Shown piece by piece: positions 45,399-54,312 of a stretch of 64,000 bases of DNA (the stretch's first letter is position 1; each line of letters begins with the position of its first letter). Made by a program: the position numbers and the translations under genes. The notes below the pieces were generated by a model. That model searched no databases and was not told the DNA's origin. It was given only the letters and a program-made list of their open reading frames with translations. The stretch lies in contig JAUNIS010000008.1 of assembly GCA_030523325.1 (NCBI GenBank), positions 1 through 64,000 on the forward strand, given 5' to 3'. Source of the DNA: Phascolarctobacterium sp. GTDB lineage: Bacteria > Bacillota > Negativicutes > Acidaminococcales > Acidaminococcaceae.

Positions 45399-46772
45399 TT
45401 AACCTTTTTTATTATTTTTCTTAGCAAAGCTTAGGCATGCTTGAATGAAATTCTTAGCGAATTTTTCGTTTCCCCATAAATGCAGATGAGGATAACCTGC
45501 GTAAAGATTAGGGCTAGCAATACCACAAGCCCACTCTCCCCTGCCAGAAGCTTTTTGCACAGCAAAACAAGTACCATTGTTAGTACTGTCAGAGTAGTGG
45601 AACTCATGAGCGTTAATCTTTCCGCCACGAGGAGTTAAAACATTGTCCTCTTGAGCCTCTAGATGTACGTAACCAAAATGCTGAAGTTTAGAAGTTAGAG
45701 CTGATTCACCTTGTAAGAAACCGACCCAATTGTAAATGTTTTCTTTATCCTTATAGCGCTCTAATAAATACATAAAGCCGCCACATTCTGCGTAACAAGG
45801 AGTACCTTGAGCTAAAGCATTCTTGATAGAAGTGAGCATACTTGTATTTTCCGCAAGCTTTTTTGCATAAAGCTCTGGATAACCGCCACCTAAGAAAATA
45901 CCATCGCATGGAGGCAATTCATTATCATCAACCGGACTAAAGGAAACAAGCTCAGCACCCAATTCATAAAGCAAATCCAAAGCATCCTGGTAGTAAAAAC
46001 AAAATGCTTTGTCTTCGGCAAGAGCTATTCTGCAGGAGCCAATTTTTTCTACAGTATGGTCCACGTAATCTAAAACATCTGCAGACCTTGCGATTTCAAG
46101 CAATGCATCTAAATTGATAGACTTAATTGCTTGCTCAGCTAACCGGTCCACAATATTTTGCAAATCACCAATCTCCGCTGCGGTAACTAATCCTAAATGA
46201 CGACTTTCGAAATTGCAGTCCTTCATCACAGGGAAATAACCCAGCAACTTAATGCCGGTTTCTTTTTCAATTGTTTCCTTATAGAAAATATAACTCATAG
46301 GATTCATGTTGTTTAAGATAGCTCCAACAACATGAGAATCACTGCGAAAGTCCTTGAACCCCTTAATGGTAGCAGCAATTGACAAGGCTGCTCCCTTACC
46401 ATTAACGACTAAAACTACTGGAGTATTAGTCGCACTTGCTAAATCGTAGGCTGAAGCATCGGAGGTTTTTCCCATACCATCGTAAAAGCCCATGGCTCCT
46501 TCGAGAACGGAAACGTCCATATCGGCCGAATTTTTTGCTAAAAGAAAGGAAACTATTTCCTTACCCAACATGAAAACATCAAGATTTCTCGATTTAGCTC
46601 CGATAACACGAGAATGGAACATAGGATCAATATAATCAGGTCCGGATTTGAACGCAGCAACACGAAGACCCTTCTGCATAAGTGCCTTCAATATCGCACA
46701 TACTATTGTTGTCTTTCCAGAACCACTGCCTGGTGCAGCAATCATAAGACGAGGAATCTTTGCGGATTTCAT
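45399..46772 (-). CDS. cbiA: Cobyrinate a,c-diamide synthase
   Basis: 457 residues. It amidates the a and c side chains with glutamine and ATP. The N-terminal ATP site is MIAAPGSGSGKTTIVCAILK, with FKSGPDYIDPMFH. The glutaminase half has the nucleophile in CYAECGGFMYL and the His in NAHEFHYSD. It begins 1 bp after the cbiET stop. Confidence 0.96.
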   Translation of the reverse strand: MKSAKIPRLMIAAPGSGSGKTTIVCAILKALMQKGLRVAAFKSGPDYIDPMFHSRVIGAKSRNLDVFMLGKEIVSFLLAKNSADMDVSVLEGAMGFYDGMGKTSDASAYDLASATNTPVVLVVNGKGAALSIAATIKGFKDFRSDSHVVGAILNNMNPMSYIFYKETIEKETGIKLLGYFPVMKDCNFESRHLGLVTAAEIGDLQNIVDRLAEQAIKSINLDALLEIARSADVLDYVDHTVEKIGSCRIALAEDKAFCFYYQDALDLLYELGAELVSFSPVDDNELPPCDGIFLGGGYPELYAKKLAENTSMLTSIKNALAQGTPCYAECGGFMYLLERYKDKENIYNWVGFLQGESALTSKLQHFGYVHLEAQEDNVLTPRGGKINAHEFHYSDSTNNGTCFAVQKASGRGEWACGIASPNLYAGYPHLHLWGNEKFAKNFIQACLSFAKKNNKKG

Positions 46773-46773
46773 A

Positions 46774-47988
46774 TTAGTCTTCCTTTTTGAGAGCAGTCAT
46801 TACATAAACAGGATTTTGCGCCATCATGAGATTGTAGCTGCCAAGCTTCTTGCTTCTAGCAACAAAAACATTGACAATCTCTAAAGCATAATCCTTGTGA
46901 TTTTGATAATAAGCAGCAACCTGAGCCAAGGTTTCTACTGTAATTGCATTCATAACAATGCGACACTTAGGATTCTTTGCGTAAATGATATCAAGCATAT
47001 CGCAAAGATCGCCACCACTTCCTCCTACAAAAACACAGTCAGGAGCTGGACGACTCTTAATATTTTCTAAGGCTTCACCAGCAATGATTTCTAAGTTGGT
47101 GAGACCAAACAATTCTTTATTCTTGCCCAAAAGCTCAACAGCTTCCGGATTACGTTCAAAGGCGCAGACATGCCCCTTATTTGCAAGGAGTGCCATCTCA
47201 ATACTGCAGGAACCAGTACCAGCACCAATGTCATAAATATAATCGGTTGCTTTAGGTTGCAGCTTACTCATAGAAACTGCACGTACCTCTTGCTTCGTCA
47301 TAGGAACCTTTGAGCGCATAAAAAGTTCATCGGCTAATCCGTGCACTTTAGGTTCAAAGCCCGTAGCATTTTCGTTGATGATCATCATGACGGAAAGAGA
47401 CGGGAAAGTAAGCTTCGCAATTTCTTTAGCTGTGCCAATAGTAATTTTTTCTTCCGGATAAGAAAGGTTTTCCCCAACATAAACGAAGACGTCCTCTAGT
47501 CCATGCTCAACTAATTTTTTGCACAAAGCATGAGCAGAATTGTCTCCTCCAGTTAAAGAGAAAACTTTTTTATTTGTAGCCACTGCATGAATGATGTTTT
47601 GTTCGCGACCATGCATGCTGACGATTTTGGCGTCGTCCCAGCTAAGTTCGATTTTAGAAGCAAAATAAACTAAGCTCGAGATACCGCAATAACGAGTGCA
47701 GGAACAATTGGGAAGCTTTCCTTGAATTGTTTTTGCCAGCGAGAAGAAGCCTACATCACCTGATACAAGTACAGCGACAATATCCTTTTCTTGATCTGCA
47801 GCACTGCAAACATCAGCGATCTCTTGAGTCTTTATAGTTGTATAAAATTTTTTACCAGCTTGGTCGAAAGCAGCGAGCATACGTTTATCACCAATAAGGA
47901 TTGTCGCTTCGCTGACAGCTTTTTTAGCTGCACCGGTCAACAAATCAGGATTGCCAGGACCAATGCCGACAATATTTACTTTTAACAT
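46774..47988 (-). CDS. cbiET: Fused cobalt-precorrin-7 C5-methyltransferase / C15-methyltransferase (decarboxylating)
   Basis: 404 residues made of a CbiE domain (1-200, starting VNIVGIGPGNPDLLTGAAKK, with LVSGDVGFFSLAK and YCGISSLVYFASK) and a CbiT domain (about 210-404, with DYIYDIGAGTGSCSIEMALL and CVFVGGSGGDLCDML). Fusion gives the CobL-like layout. It methylates C5 and C15 and removes the C12 acetate carboxyl. A 63-bp gap lies between it and cbiJ. Confidence 0.94.
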   Translation of the reverse strand: MLKVNIVGIGPGNPDLLTGAAKKAVSEATILIGDKRMLAAFDQAGKKFYTTIKTQEIADVCSAADQEKDIVAVLVSGDVGFFSLAKTIQGKLPNCSCTRYCGISSLVYFASKIELSWDDAKIVSMHGREQNIIHAVATNKKVFSLTGGDNSAHALCKKLVEHGLEDVFVYVGENLSYPEEKITIGTAKEIAKLTFPSLSVMMIINENATGFEPKVHGLADELFMRSKVPMTKQEVRAVSMSKLQPKATDYIYDIGAGTGSCSIEMALLANKGHVCAFERNPEAVELLGKNKELFGLTNLEIIAGEALENIKSRPAPDCVFVGGSGGDLCDMLDIIYAKNPKCRIVMNAITVETLAQVAAYYQNHKDYALEIVNVFVARSKKLGSYNLMMAQNPVYVMTALKKED

Positions 47989-48051
47989 TTTAAAATACCT
48001 TTATGGTTTTATGAATCAATCCGCAATGAATTTATAAATCCTTGCGAGCTT

Positions 48052-48807
48052 TTAGCAGAATCTTGTTTGCAGATAAGTCAGTACCTCTGCAAAACAAATG
48101 CCCTCTTCTTCACTCTTGCGACCAACTACGATAAGTTTAGCATCGCAAGCTTTGGCAGCCCGAACCTTTTCGTCAAAGCCACCCACCGCACCAGAATCCT
48201 TTGTCACAATATAGCGAGCATTGAATTTTTTGAACATGGCGATGTCAAGCTCCTCGCTAAAAGGTCCTTGCATGCAGACGATGTTTTTCGGTGCGTAGCC
48301 AAGTGTGAGTGCAGTCTTCAAGGAATTCTCCATAGGAAGAACTCTTAAGGCGATGCGTTCGGCGAAATTATTTACGCCAGTAAAATCCGGCAAATTCTTG
48401 CTACCAGTCGTAAGAAAAATATTGCCTTCCAATTGATTTAATAAATCAACTGCTTCAGCAAAATCACTAACTAAAACATAGTCGCCCTTTTCGGCCGACG
48501 GACGCACCAAACGAATATATTCAGCATTTTCAAGCTTACATGCTTCTTGAACTGTTTCTGTTACAATTGTCGCATAAGGATGGGTTGCATCGATTACACA
48601 AACAGGCTTTTTATCCCGAATGAAAGCACGCATACTATTTAAATCTAAACGATTAGCCATAACAGATGTATTGGCTTGCTCTTCGATTAAAGCAGCACCA
48701 TAATCGGTAGCTACGGAAACATAAAGTTCGATATCAGCAGTAGCTAATCCTTTTATCAAATTGCGACCTTCACTAGTTCCACCAATGAGCCATACTACTT
48801 GTTTCAT
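48052..48807 (-). CDS. cbiJ: Cobalt-precorrin-6A reductase
   Basis: 251 residues. It reduces the macrocycle with NADPH. Family patterns are VWLIGGTSEGRNLIKGLAT at the start, VIDATHPYATIVTETVQEAC, NIFLTTGSKNLPDF, RVLPMENSLKTALTLGY and IVTKDSGAVGGFDEKVRAA. The start overlaps the cbiH stop by 1 bp. Confidence 0.93.
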   Translation of the reverse strand: MKQVVWLIGGTSEGRNLIKGLATADIELYVSVATDYGAALIEEQANTSVMANRLDLNSMRAFIRDKKPVCVIDATHPYATIVTETVQEACKLENAEYIRLVRPSAEKGDYVLVSDFAEAVDLLNQLEGNIFLTTGSKNLPDFTGVNNFAERIALRVLPMENSLKTALTLGYAPKNIVCMQGPFSEELDIAMFKKFNARYIVTKDSGAVGGFDEKVRAAKACDAKLIVVGRKSEEEGICFAEVLTYLQTRFC

Positions 48808-49541
48808 TACAGTCTATAACCACGTGGGGTTACCATGCGTCCATTAATTACTTCGGTTTGAGTATTACCGATAACAACGGTACTGAACATATCAACTTGT
48901 TTTTCACGCAGCTCAGCCAAAGTAGTTAATTCGTAAGCTTCACCTTCACGACCAATATTACGAACGATACCGCAAGGAATTGTTCCCGGTTGGTTCTTCA
49001 GCATAATATCACAAGCTTTTTGCAAATAATCGTGACGTTTAATGGAAGAAGGATTGTAAAGAGCGATGCAAAAATCGGCTTTGGATGCGCAGTCAAGTCT
49101 CTTTTCAATTTTTTCCCAGGGAGTAAGCAAGTCTGAAAGAGAAATGGTGCAGAAATCGGCAATTAAAGGAGCACCTAAAACAGCGGCACCAGAACAAGCA
49201 GCCGTAATACCAGGAACAACTTCGATTTCAACCTCAGGATGATCCTTACTTACTTGACACATAATACCTGCCATACCGTATACACCTGCGTCGCCAGATG
49301 AAATCATAGCAACAGTTTGACCCTTCAAAGCTTCTTCTAAAGCTAATTTACAACGGTCAACTTCTTTACGCATGCCATTAGACAAAAAAGTTTTATCAGC
49401 AAAATCGTCTTTAATAAGTTTTACATATACATGATAGCCTGCGATTACGTCGCATTCTTTTAATGCTTTGATAGCGCGTTCAGTCATTTGTTCAACGCCG
49501 CCAGGTCCCAAGCCTACGACGAAAATTTTCGGATTAGACAT
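48807..49541 (-). CDS. cbiH: Cobalt-precorrin-3 C17-methyltransferase
   Basis: 244 residues of the tetrapyrrole methylase fold. The SAM loop is FVVGLGPGGVEQMTERAIK, with VAMISSGDAGVYGMAG and VVPGITAACSGAAVLGAPL, then CTISLSDLLTPWE and ALYNPSSIKRHDYLQKA. These last two are diagnostic of CbiH/CobJ, the ring-contraction enzyme. It follows cbiG by 11 bp. Confidence 0.95.
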   Translation of the reverse strand: MSNPKIFVVGLGPGGVEQMTERAIKALKECDVIAGYHVYVKLIKDDFADKTFLSNGMRKEVDRCKLALEEALKGQTVAMISSGDAGVYGMAGIMCQVSKDHPEVEIEVVPGITAACSGAAVLGAPLIADFCTISLSDLLTPWEKIEKRLDCASKADFCIALYNPSSIKRHDYLQKACDIMLKNQPGTIPCGIVRNIGREGEAYELTTLAELREKQVDMFSTVVIGNTQTEVINGRMVTPRGYRL

Positions 49542-49552
49542 GAATTTTCTCC

Positions 49553-50617
49553 TTATTTCTTTAAACCGATTTTCGTAAAATCCAAATTTAATTCTTCAGT
49601 AGCAATAGAAAGTGTAACACCGTTCCTGCTTGTCTTCTTAAGAAGCAGATGATGATTACCCGCATCCTTAACAGCACTGCGTTCACATACATTGCTGACA
49701 CCCACAATACTTTTCACAAAAGCTGAAGGAGTAAATTCCCCTTCCAGCTCATTCAGTTCTTCCGAACTATAAAAGTTTATGGGATAATGATATTTTTTTG
49801 CAAAAGCCAAGAGCCCCTGCTCGTCCTTCTTTAAATCCACACTTGCGACACCTGCGATTGATCTTAAATCAATATGCAGCTCACTAAGCATAGGCAGTAC
49901 TAAATCTTCTATTCTTTCAAGTGGAGTATTGCGCTTGCACCCAATACCAAGGTGCAAAACCTTGGGGATTAAACGCAACGTTGTCTTAAAGGGAGTTTTC
50001 TCTTTGTCAATAGTAATGCACATACCTACTTTAGGTTCAAAAGATTCAACAACAAGCTTTGGCAATGCACTTGCAACATTCATCCACTCGTCCTTAACGA
50101 AGCCAACATTTTTTCCTGCAACAAGTTCTGCAGCAAAATCTTTAGCTTCACTCAATCCGTCGATGAGCATATTATTGCGAGCGGCCCATTCGTCAACAGC
50201 AAATAGTCCATTGACATCTGTTGCCGTAGTCACGCAAGGCATGGCATTAAGATAAGTCGCAAGGACGCGAGCAAGTTCATTTGCTCCTCCGATATGCCCT
50301 GCACATAAAGGAATTACGAAATTGCCTCGTTCATCAACATTTATGACAGCTGGGTCCACAAGTTTATTTTGTAAATGTGGAGCAATAGTTCTTACTGCAA
50401 TACCTGTTGCACCTACGAACACAAGGCAGTCCGAACTAGCAAAAGCATCTTTAGTAGTAGCTTGATAATTAACCTCGTAGGCTTTTACTTGAGTTTCTTC
50501 AGAATATTTTGCCATAGTGAAACTACTTGCTTCATATCCTACAGTTTCAAGACATGCTGCAATTTTTTTACCAAGCTGTGCCCCACGAGCAGAAAAAGAT
50601 AAAACGCTCGCTTTCAA
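49553..50617 (-). CDS. cbiG: Cobalt-precorrin-5A hydrolase
   Basis: 354 residues. CbiG opens the delta-lactone and releases acetaldehyde, a step found only in the anaerobic route. Domains: an N-terminal part (SARGAQLGKKIAACLETVGY, CLVFVGATGIAVRTIAPHLQ, PLCAGHIGGANELAR), a linker, and a C-terminal domain (HLGIGCKRNTPLERIEDLVL). It follows cbiF by 14 bp. Confidence 0.94.
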   Translation of the reverse strand: MKASVLSFSARGAQLGKKIAACLETVGYEASSFTMAKYSEETQVKAYEVNYQATTKDAFASSDCLVFVGATGIAVRTIAPHLQNKLVDPAVINVDERGNFVIPLCAGHIGGANELARVLATYLNAMPCVTTATDVNGLFAVDEWAARNNMLIDGLSEAKDFAAELVAGKNVGFVKDEWMNVASALPKLVVESFEPKVGMCITIDKEKTPFKTTLRLIPKVLHLGIGCKRNTPLERIEDLVLPMLSELHIDLRSIAGVASVDLKKDEQGLLAFAKKYHYPINFYSSEELNELEGEFTPSAFVKSIVGVSNVCERSAVKDAGNHHLLLKKTSRNGVTLSIATEELNLDFTKIGLKK

Positions 50618-50631
50618 AATTTTCTTACCTC

Positions 50632-51417
50632 TTATTTTGTTTCGGGTTTTAAATCGACAAGATGAGGATTTGCTTCACGGAAGCCATGAGTAAAGTTCGG
50701 ATTATACAGTTCGCTACGATCATAAATATTGCCTAAGAATTCGCCAACGGTAATAAGAGCAGTTTTGTTGATGCCATATTTTGCAGCAGATTCTGCCAGA
50801 GTACCAACTGTACAATAAACAATTCTTTCATCAGGCCAAGACGCTTTATAAACGATGGCGGCCGGAGTCTCAGCCTTGTAACCACCTTTAATGAGCTCGG
50901 CGGAAAGTTTTTCTAACATGCCGGAAGACAAGAAGATAACCATTGTCGCATGATGAGCTGCGTAATCGGCAATTTTTTGATGATTCGGTACGGGAGTACG
51001 TCCTTCCATACGCGTAATAATTACGGATTGAGATACATTAGGCAAGGTGTATTCTGCTTCTAAGCAAGCTGCAGCTGCACAGAAAGAGGATACGCCAGGA
51101 ACAATTTTGAAATCTACATTATAGCTACGAAGCAGATCAATTTGTTCGCGATGAGCTCCGTAAACAGATGGGTCGCCAGTATGCAGACGCACAACTAATT
51201 TTCCAGCTTGAGCAGCCGGTACCATTGCCGCAATAACTTCTTCAAGAGTCATGTGTGCGGAGTTCATTATAACGCAATCGGGTTTGCAATATTTTAAAAG
51301 CTCAGGATTAACTAAGCTACCTGCATAAATACAGAGATCGCATTGTTCAAGTAATTCTTTACCTTTAACAGTGATTAAATCAGCAGCACCAGGACCAGCA
51401 CCAATAAAATAAATCAT
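50632..51417 (-). CDS. cbiF: Cobalt-precorrin-4 C11-methyltransferase
   Basis: 261 residues. The tetrapyrrole methylase motifs YFIGAGPGAADLITVKGKEL, DLCIYAGSLVNPELL, LHTGDPSVYGAHREQIDLL, IVPGVSSFCAAAACL and RMEGRTPVPNHQK identify CbiF/CobM. The start overlaps the cbiL stop by 1 bp. Confidence 0.96.
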   Translation of the reverse strand: MIYFIGAGPGAADLITVKGKELLEQCDLCIYAGSLVNPELLKYCKPDCVIMNSAHMTLEEVIAAMVPAAQAGKLVVRLHTGDPSVYGAHREQIDLLRSYNVDFKIVPGVSSFCAAAACLEAEYTLPNVSQSVIITRMEGRTPVPNHQKIADYAAHHATMVIFLSSGMLEKLSAELIKGGYKAETPAAIVYKASWPDERIVYCTVGTLAESAAKYGINKTALITVGEFLGNIYDRSELYNPNFTHGFREANPHLVDLKPETK

Positions 51418-52118
51418 TATTCACCTAACTCCTTTTCTTTTACAAGAATGACTGAGAAATAGCTGCTTTGCGGGTCAACTTCTTCCATGTCATAATAAAC
51501 TTTTTCACCAGGCAGACCACAACGTTCTACCATGCCAGCATTTTTAAAGAGATTGCGTTCGCGAAGTTCTTCTTTAACGCGACCAATTTCACTTGCAGAT
51601 TTCATCAGTACTTTGTTACCAGGACCGTCCAAGAATTTTGTGGATTCCTTGTAGGAACCAGGCAGCACGATTAAAGGTTCAGCTCTTTCACAAAGGGAAA
51701 CGTTTAATCTAGCAGCTACTGCGCAAATCGATGTTACACCTGCAACAAGCTCGGCTTCATAACCATCCTTCAGCACAAGCTTATGAACATAAATGCAGGT
51801 TGCATAAACTGTAGGGCAGCCCAAGGTAATAAATACAACGTTTTTGCCCTCGTCCAAAAGCTTTTCGATAGCATCAGCACCATCTCTATGAGCCTTATTC
51901 ATCTTTGCCATGTCTTTCGTCATAGGCATATAAATCATAACTTGTTCTTTTTCATCCAAGTTGATTACATTGTTTACAATAGCTTTAGCAGTAAGCACTC
52001 CATTGTCACCTTCGGGGATAGCAACAACATCGCATTCCTTTAAAAGTCGTACAGCCTTTAAAGTCAGGTATTCTGGATCTCCAGGTCCGATACCTACGCT
52101 GTATAATTTCCCTTTCAT
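51417..52118 (-). CDS. cbiL: Cobalt-factor II / precorrin-2 C20-methyltransferase
   Basis: 233 residues from the ATG at 52118, which follows GGAGG well; an earlier in-frame TTG at 52133 is part of the ribosome site. Motifs: YSVGIGPGDPEYLTLKAVRL, VVFITLGCPTVYATC, LVAGVTSICAVAARLNVSLC and KESTKFLDGPGNKVLMKSAS. It performs the first methylation specific to B12. Confidence 0.95.
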   Translation of the reverse strand: MKGKLYSVGIGPGDPEYLTLKAVRLLKECDVVAIPEGDNGVLTAKAIVNNVINLDEKEQVMIYMPMTKDMAKMNKAHRDGADAIEKLLDEGKNVVFITLGCPTVYATCIYVHKLVLKDGYEAELVAGVTSICAVAARLNVSLCERAEPLIVLPGSYKESTKFLDGPGNKVLMKSASEIGRVKEELRERNLFKNAGMVERCGLPGEKVYYDMEEVDPQSSYFSVILVKEKELGE

Positions 52119-52137
52119 CTCTTCATCCTCCAAAAAA

Positions 52138-53268
52138 TTATTTAAATTGATGTAATTTAACTAATTCTTCTGCATGCTCTGTTTGTCCCAGTACTCCGTA
52201 AACATTGGAAAACATCATAGCAGCAGTTTTTATTTTACCATGCACGCGATGCTGCATGTAAAAATCAATTTTGTTTGTTACTTCTTTAATAACTGGTTCG
52301 AAAAGGTTTTCTCTTTGCAAAACCTTTGTTACTTCATCCGTAGTCAAGCATTTGTAAATTTCTTGACCAACTTCAACGGATGCTCCATGGAACATTGCTT
52401 GCATGGCCATGAATTCAGTGCGACAATCTGCATATTTTGAATGCGTATTCATGACGCCTTGACAAAGCTTAACAAGCTTACCACTATGCCCAATGATTAA
52501 AATACTTTCAAAACCAAGAAAGACTGCGTAATCTAAAAGCTCGCCTACAAAATTACTACAGGTTACTGCACCAGTGATATCCATCTTAAGAACATCACGG
52601 GTAAAATCTTCCCCGTAATTTCCAAAGAAAACTAATAAATCTTTTGTTCCCCCAGCCTTGCGAGCACGCATCTCCACACGCATGGTCTCGATTAGAGCAT
52701 TCTCACTCATTGGCTCAACTATGCCGGACGTCCCTAAAACAGAAAGTCCACCGAAAATCCCAAGACGAGGATTAAAAGTTTTTTTAGCAATCTCTACACC
52801 TTCCGGAATAGAAATGGTAATCTTAAAGCCTTGATGATAATCGTATTCTTGCATTACCTTACATGTTTCGAAGGTAATCATTTTGCGAGGCGTTGGATTT
52901 ATAGCTGGCCCTCCAACCTCACAGGCAAGTCCTGGCTTAGTTACTCGACCAACGCCGATACCTCCCTCGATGATAATCTCAGGTTCAGTAATGCGTTCAA
53001 CCTTTGCATAAACTAAAATACCATTGGTATCATCAGGATCGTCACCACTATCCTTACGAATAGCACAAGAAACATAATCGGGATGCAACTCGACATCGAG
53101 AGGTTCTAAATTTAAAACGATTCCTTTAGGAGTATCGATGCGAACCGTCTCTACTCTCTCGCCAGAAAGCAACATAGTTGCAGCAGCTTTTGAGGCAGCA
53201 GTTGCACAACTACCAGTTGTATAGCCACATCTTAAATTCTTACCTTGAGAAAATTGAAATTCTTCCAA
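52138..53268 (-). CDS. cbiD: Cobalt-precorrin-5B C1-methyltransferase
   Basis: 376 residues. CbiD is specific to the anaerobic route. The start region LRCGYTTGSCATAASKAAAT is diagnostic; VGRVTKPGLACEVGGPAINP, MSENALIETMRVEMRARKAG and LIIGHSGKLVKLCQGVMNTH are also present. Translation likely begins at TTG (53268), 8 nt after GGAG. It is the first gene of the operon, behind the riboswitch. Confidence 0.95.
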   Translation of the reverse strand: MEEFQFSQGKNLRCGYTTGSCATAASKAAATMLLSGERVETVRIDTPKGIVLNLEPLDVELHPDYVSCAIRKDSGDDPDDTNGILVYAKVERITEPEIIIEGGIGVGRVTKPGLACEVGGPAINPTPRKMITFETCKVMQEYDYHQGFKITISIPEGVEIAKKTFNPRLGIFGGLSVLGTSGIVEPMSENALIETMRVEMRARKAGGTKDLLVFFGNYGEDFTRDVLKMDITGAVTCSNFVGELLDYAVFLGFESILIIGHSGKLVKLCQGVMNTHSKYADCRTEFMAMQAMFHGASVEVGQEIYKCLTTDEVTKVLQRENLFEPVIKEVTNKIDFYMQHRVHGKIKTAAMMFSNVYGVLGQTEHAEELVKLHQFK

Positions 53269-53344
53269 AGCTGAACTCCTTCATAAAAATGAATCCAGAA
53301 AGCCTTATTGCTTTTTTATCGTTAATTGAAACTATTCCTATTAA

Positions 53345-53377
53345 CAAGAAAAGACTTCCGCTTGATTCACGGAAGTC
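53345..53377 (-). terminator. Riboswitch-controlled terminator ahead of cbiD
   Basis: On the minus strand GACTTCCG (53377-53370) pairs with CGGAAGTC (53360-53353), then TTTTCTTG. Lying between the aptamer and cbiD, it is the likely expression platform. Confidence 0.88.
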
Positions 53378-53429
53378 CTGAAAATGCACACAACGGCAGA
53401 ATTTACAGCTAAAGAAAAAGTCATAGCTT

Positions 53430-53545
53430 AAATTACGAACCTACATCTTCATCACTCGTGAATCAGTTCTTAGTATGGTTTGGCAGCTGACTTGAATGCT
53501 CTCACAGCGGCGGGACCGTATGGCTAATGCCTCTTACCAAAAAAG
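53430..53545 (-). ncRNA. Cobalamin riboswitch
   Basis: The minus strand shows the conserved core CGGTCCCGCCGCTGTGA followed by a B12-box-like AAGTCAGCTGCC, flanked by a TTTGG/CCAAA closing stem. The B12 box is shorter than the textbook form, suggesting a compact variant. It sits between a promoter and a terminator upstream of cbiD, so ligand binding would stop transcription of the whole cobalamin operon. Boundaries are approximate. Confidence 0.87.
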
Positions 53546-53575
53546 TACATAATACACCCATACTTTACGAAGATT

Positions 53576-53605
53576 ATTATAACATAGTTCCTTGAAAAAT
53601 GCTAA
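53576..53605 (-). promoter_or_regulatory. Promoter of the cobalamin operon
   Basis: On the minus strand TTAGCA (53605-53600), an 18-bp spacer and TATAAT (53581-53576), about 30 bp upstream of the riboswitch aptamer. Confidence 0.65.
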
Positions 53606-53663
53606 TTAATTTATAAAATTATTGCTTGTAAGCTAATTTTCAGACTATTTGAAAGCAGATTCG

Positions 53664-53672
53664 TGCTATAAT
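53664..53672 (+). promoter_or_regulatory. Extended -10 promoter of the SGNH hydrolase gene
   Basis: TGCTATAAT, an extended -10 element, lies 41 bp before the ATG at 53713. No good -35 box is present at the usual distance, which is common for extended -10 promoters. Confidence 0.55.
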
Positions 53673-53712
53673 CTTTTTAGATGGTAGAAAAATTGAAAGG
53701 TAGAAAGTAAAA

Positions 53713-54255
53713 ATGAAATATATTGCATGCTTTGGCGACTCTCTTGTCCAAGGATTTCCTTTTGGAAATAAATACTCTTGGATTGCAGCTTGTGAAGAAA
53801 ATAAAAAATTAAAAATGTTGAACTATGGATTATGCGGAGATTGTTGTGATGATATTTTTTATCGCTTACGTCAATCACAGCTTCCCGACTACGTTCGGTA
53901 TATTTTATTTCTTGGAGGAGCTAATGATATTATCTCTGCTTGTCCATATAATTATACTCTCAACATGTTCGACAAGCTTTACAAATATTGCGAAGAAAAA
54001 AATCTCAAGCTTTGCATCGTGCTTCCTCTCATCAGTTCCGATGCTTTCTTGAACGAAAGACTCGAGCAATTAAAGTCGGACTTAAGCAAAAAATTTACGA
54101 AAAAAGTTTTATTGCTAGACCTACAGCCTGCCATCGGACTCGATGCAAAAACTCGTAAGGATGCCTACCTCGACGGTGTACATCCAAAAGCATCAACCTA
54201 TAAAGCCATGGGAGAACTCGCAAGACCAATACTTGAAGAATGGACGAAAGAATAA
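53713..54255 (+). CDS. SGNH/GDSL-family hydrolase
   Basis: 180 residues without a signal peptide, so probably cytoplasmic. Block I is CFGDSLVQGFPFG (nucleophile S10), block III is FLGGANDI and block V is DGVHPKA with the Asp-His pair. Such enzymes are esterases, lipases or acyl-lyases; the substrate is unknown. It is a single gene with its own promoter and terminator, divergent from the cobalamin operon. Confidence 0.88.
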   Translation: MKYIACFGDSLVQGFPFGNKYSWIAACEENKKLKMLNYGLCGDCCDDIFYRLRQSQLPDYVRYILFLGGANDIISACPYNYTLNMFDKLYKYCEEKNLKLCIVLPLISSDAFLNERLEQLKSDLSKKFTKKVLLLDLQPAIGLDAKTRKDAYLDGVHPKASTYKAMGELARPILEEWTKE

Positions 54256-54262
54256 AAATAAT

Positions 54263-54299
54263 AAATCTGCTCGCAAAAAATGTGAGCAGATTTTTTTTT
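54263..54299 (+). terminator. Terminator after the SGNH hydrolase gene
   Basis: AAATCTGCTC (54263-54272) pairs with GAGCAGATTT (54284-54293), followed by a nine-T run starting within the stem. Confidence 0.93.
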
Positions 54300-54312
54300 C
54301 AGGACTTAACCT

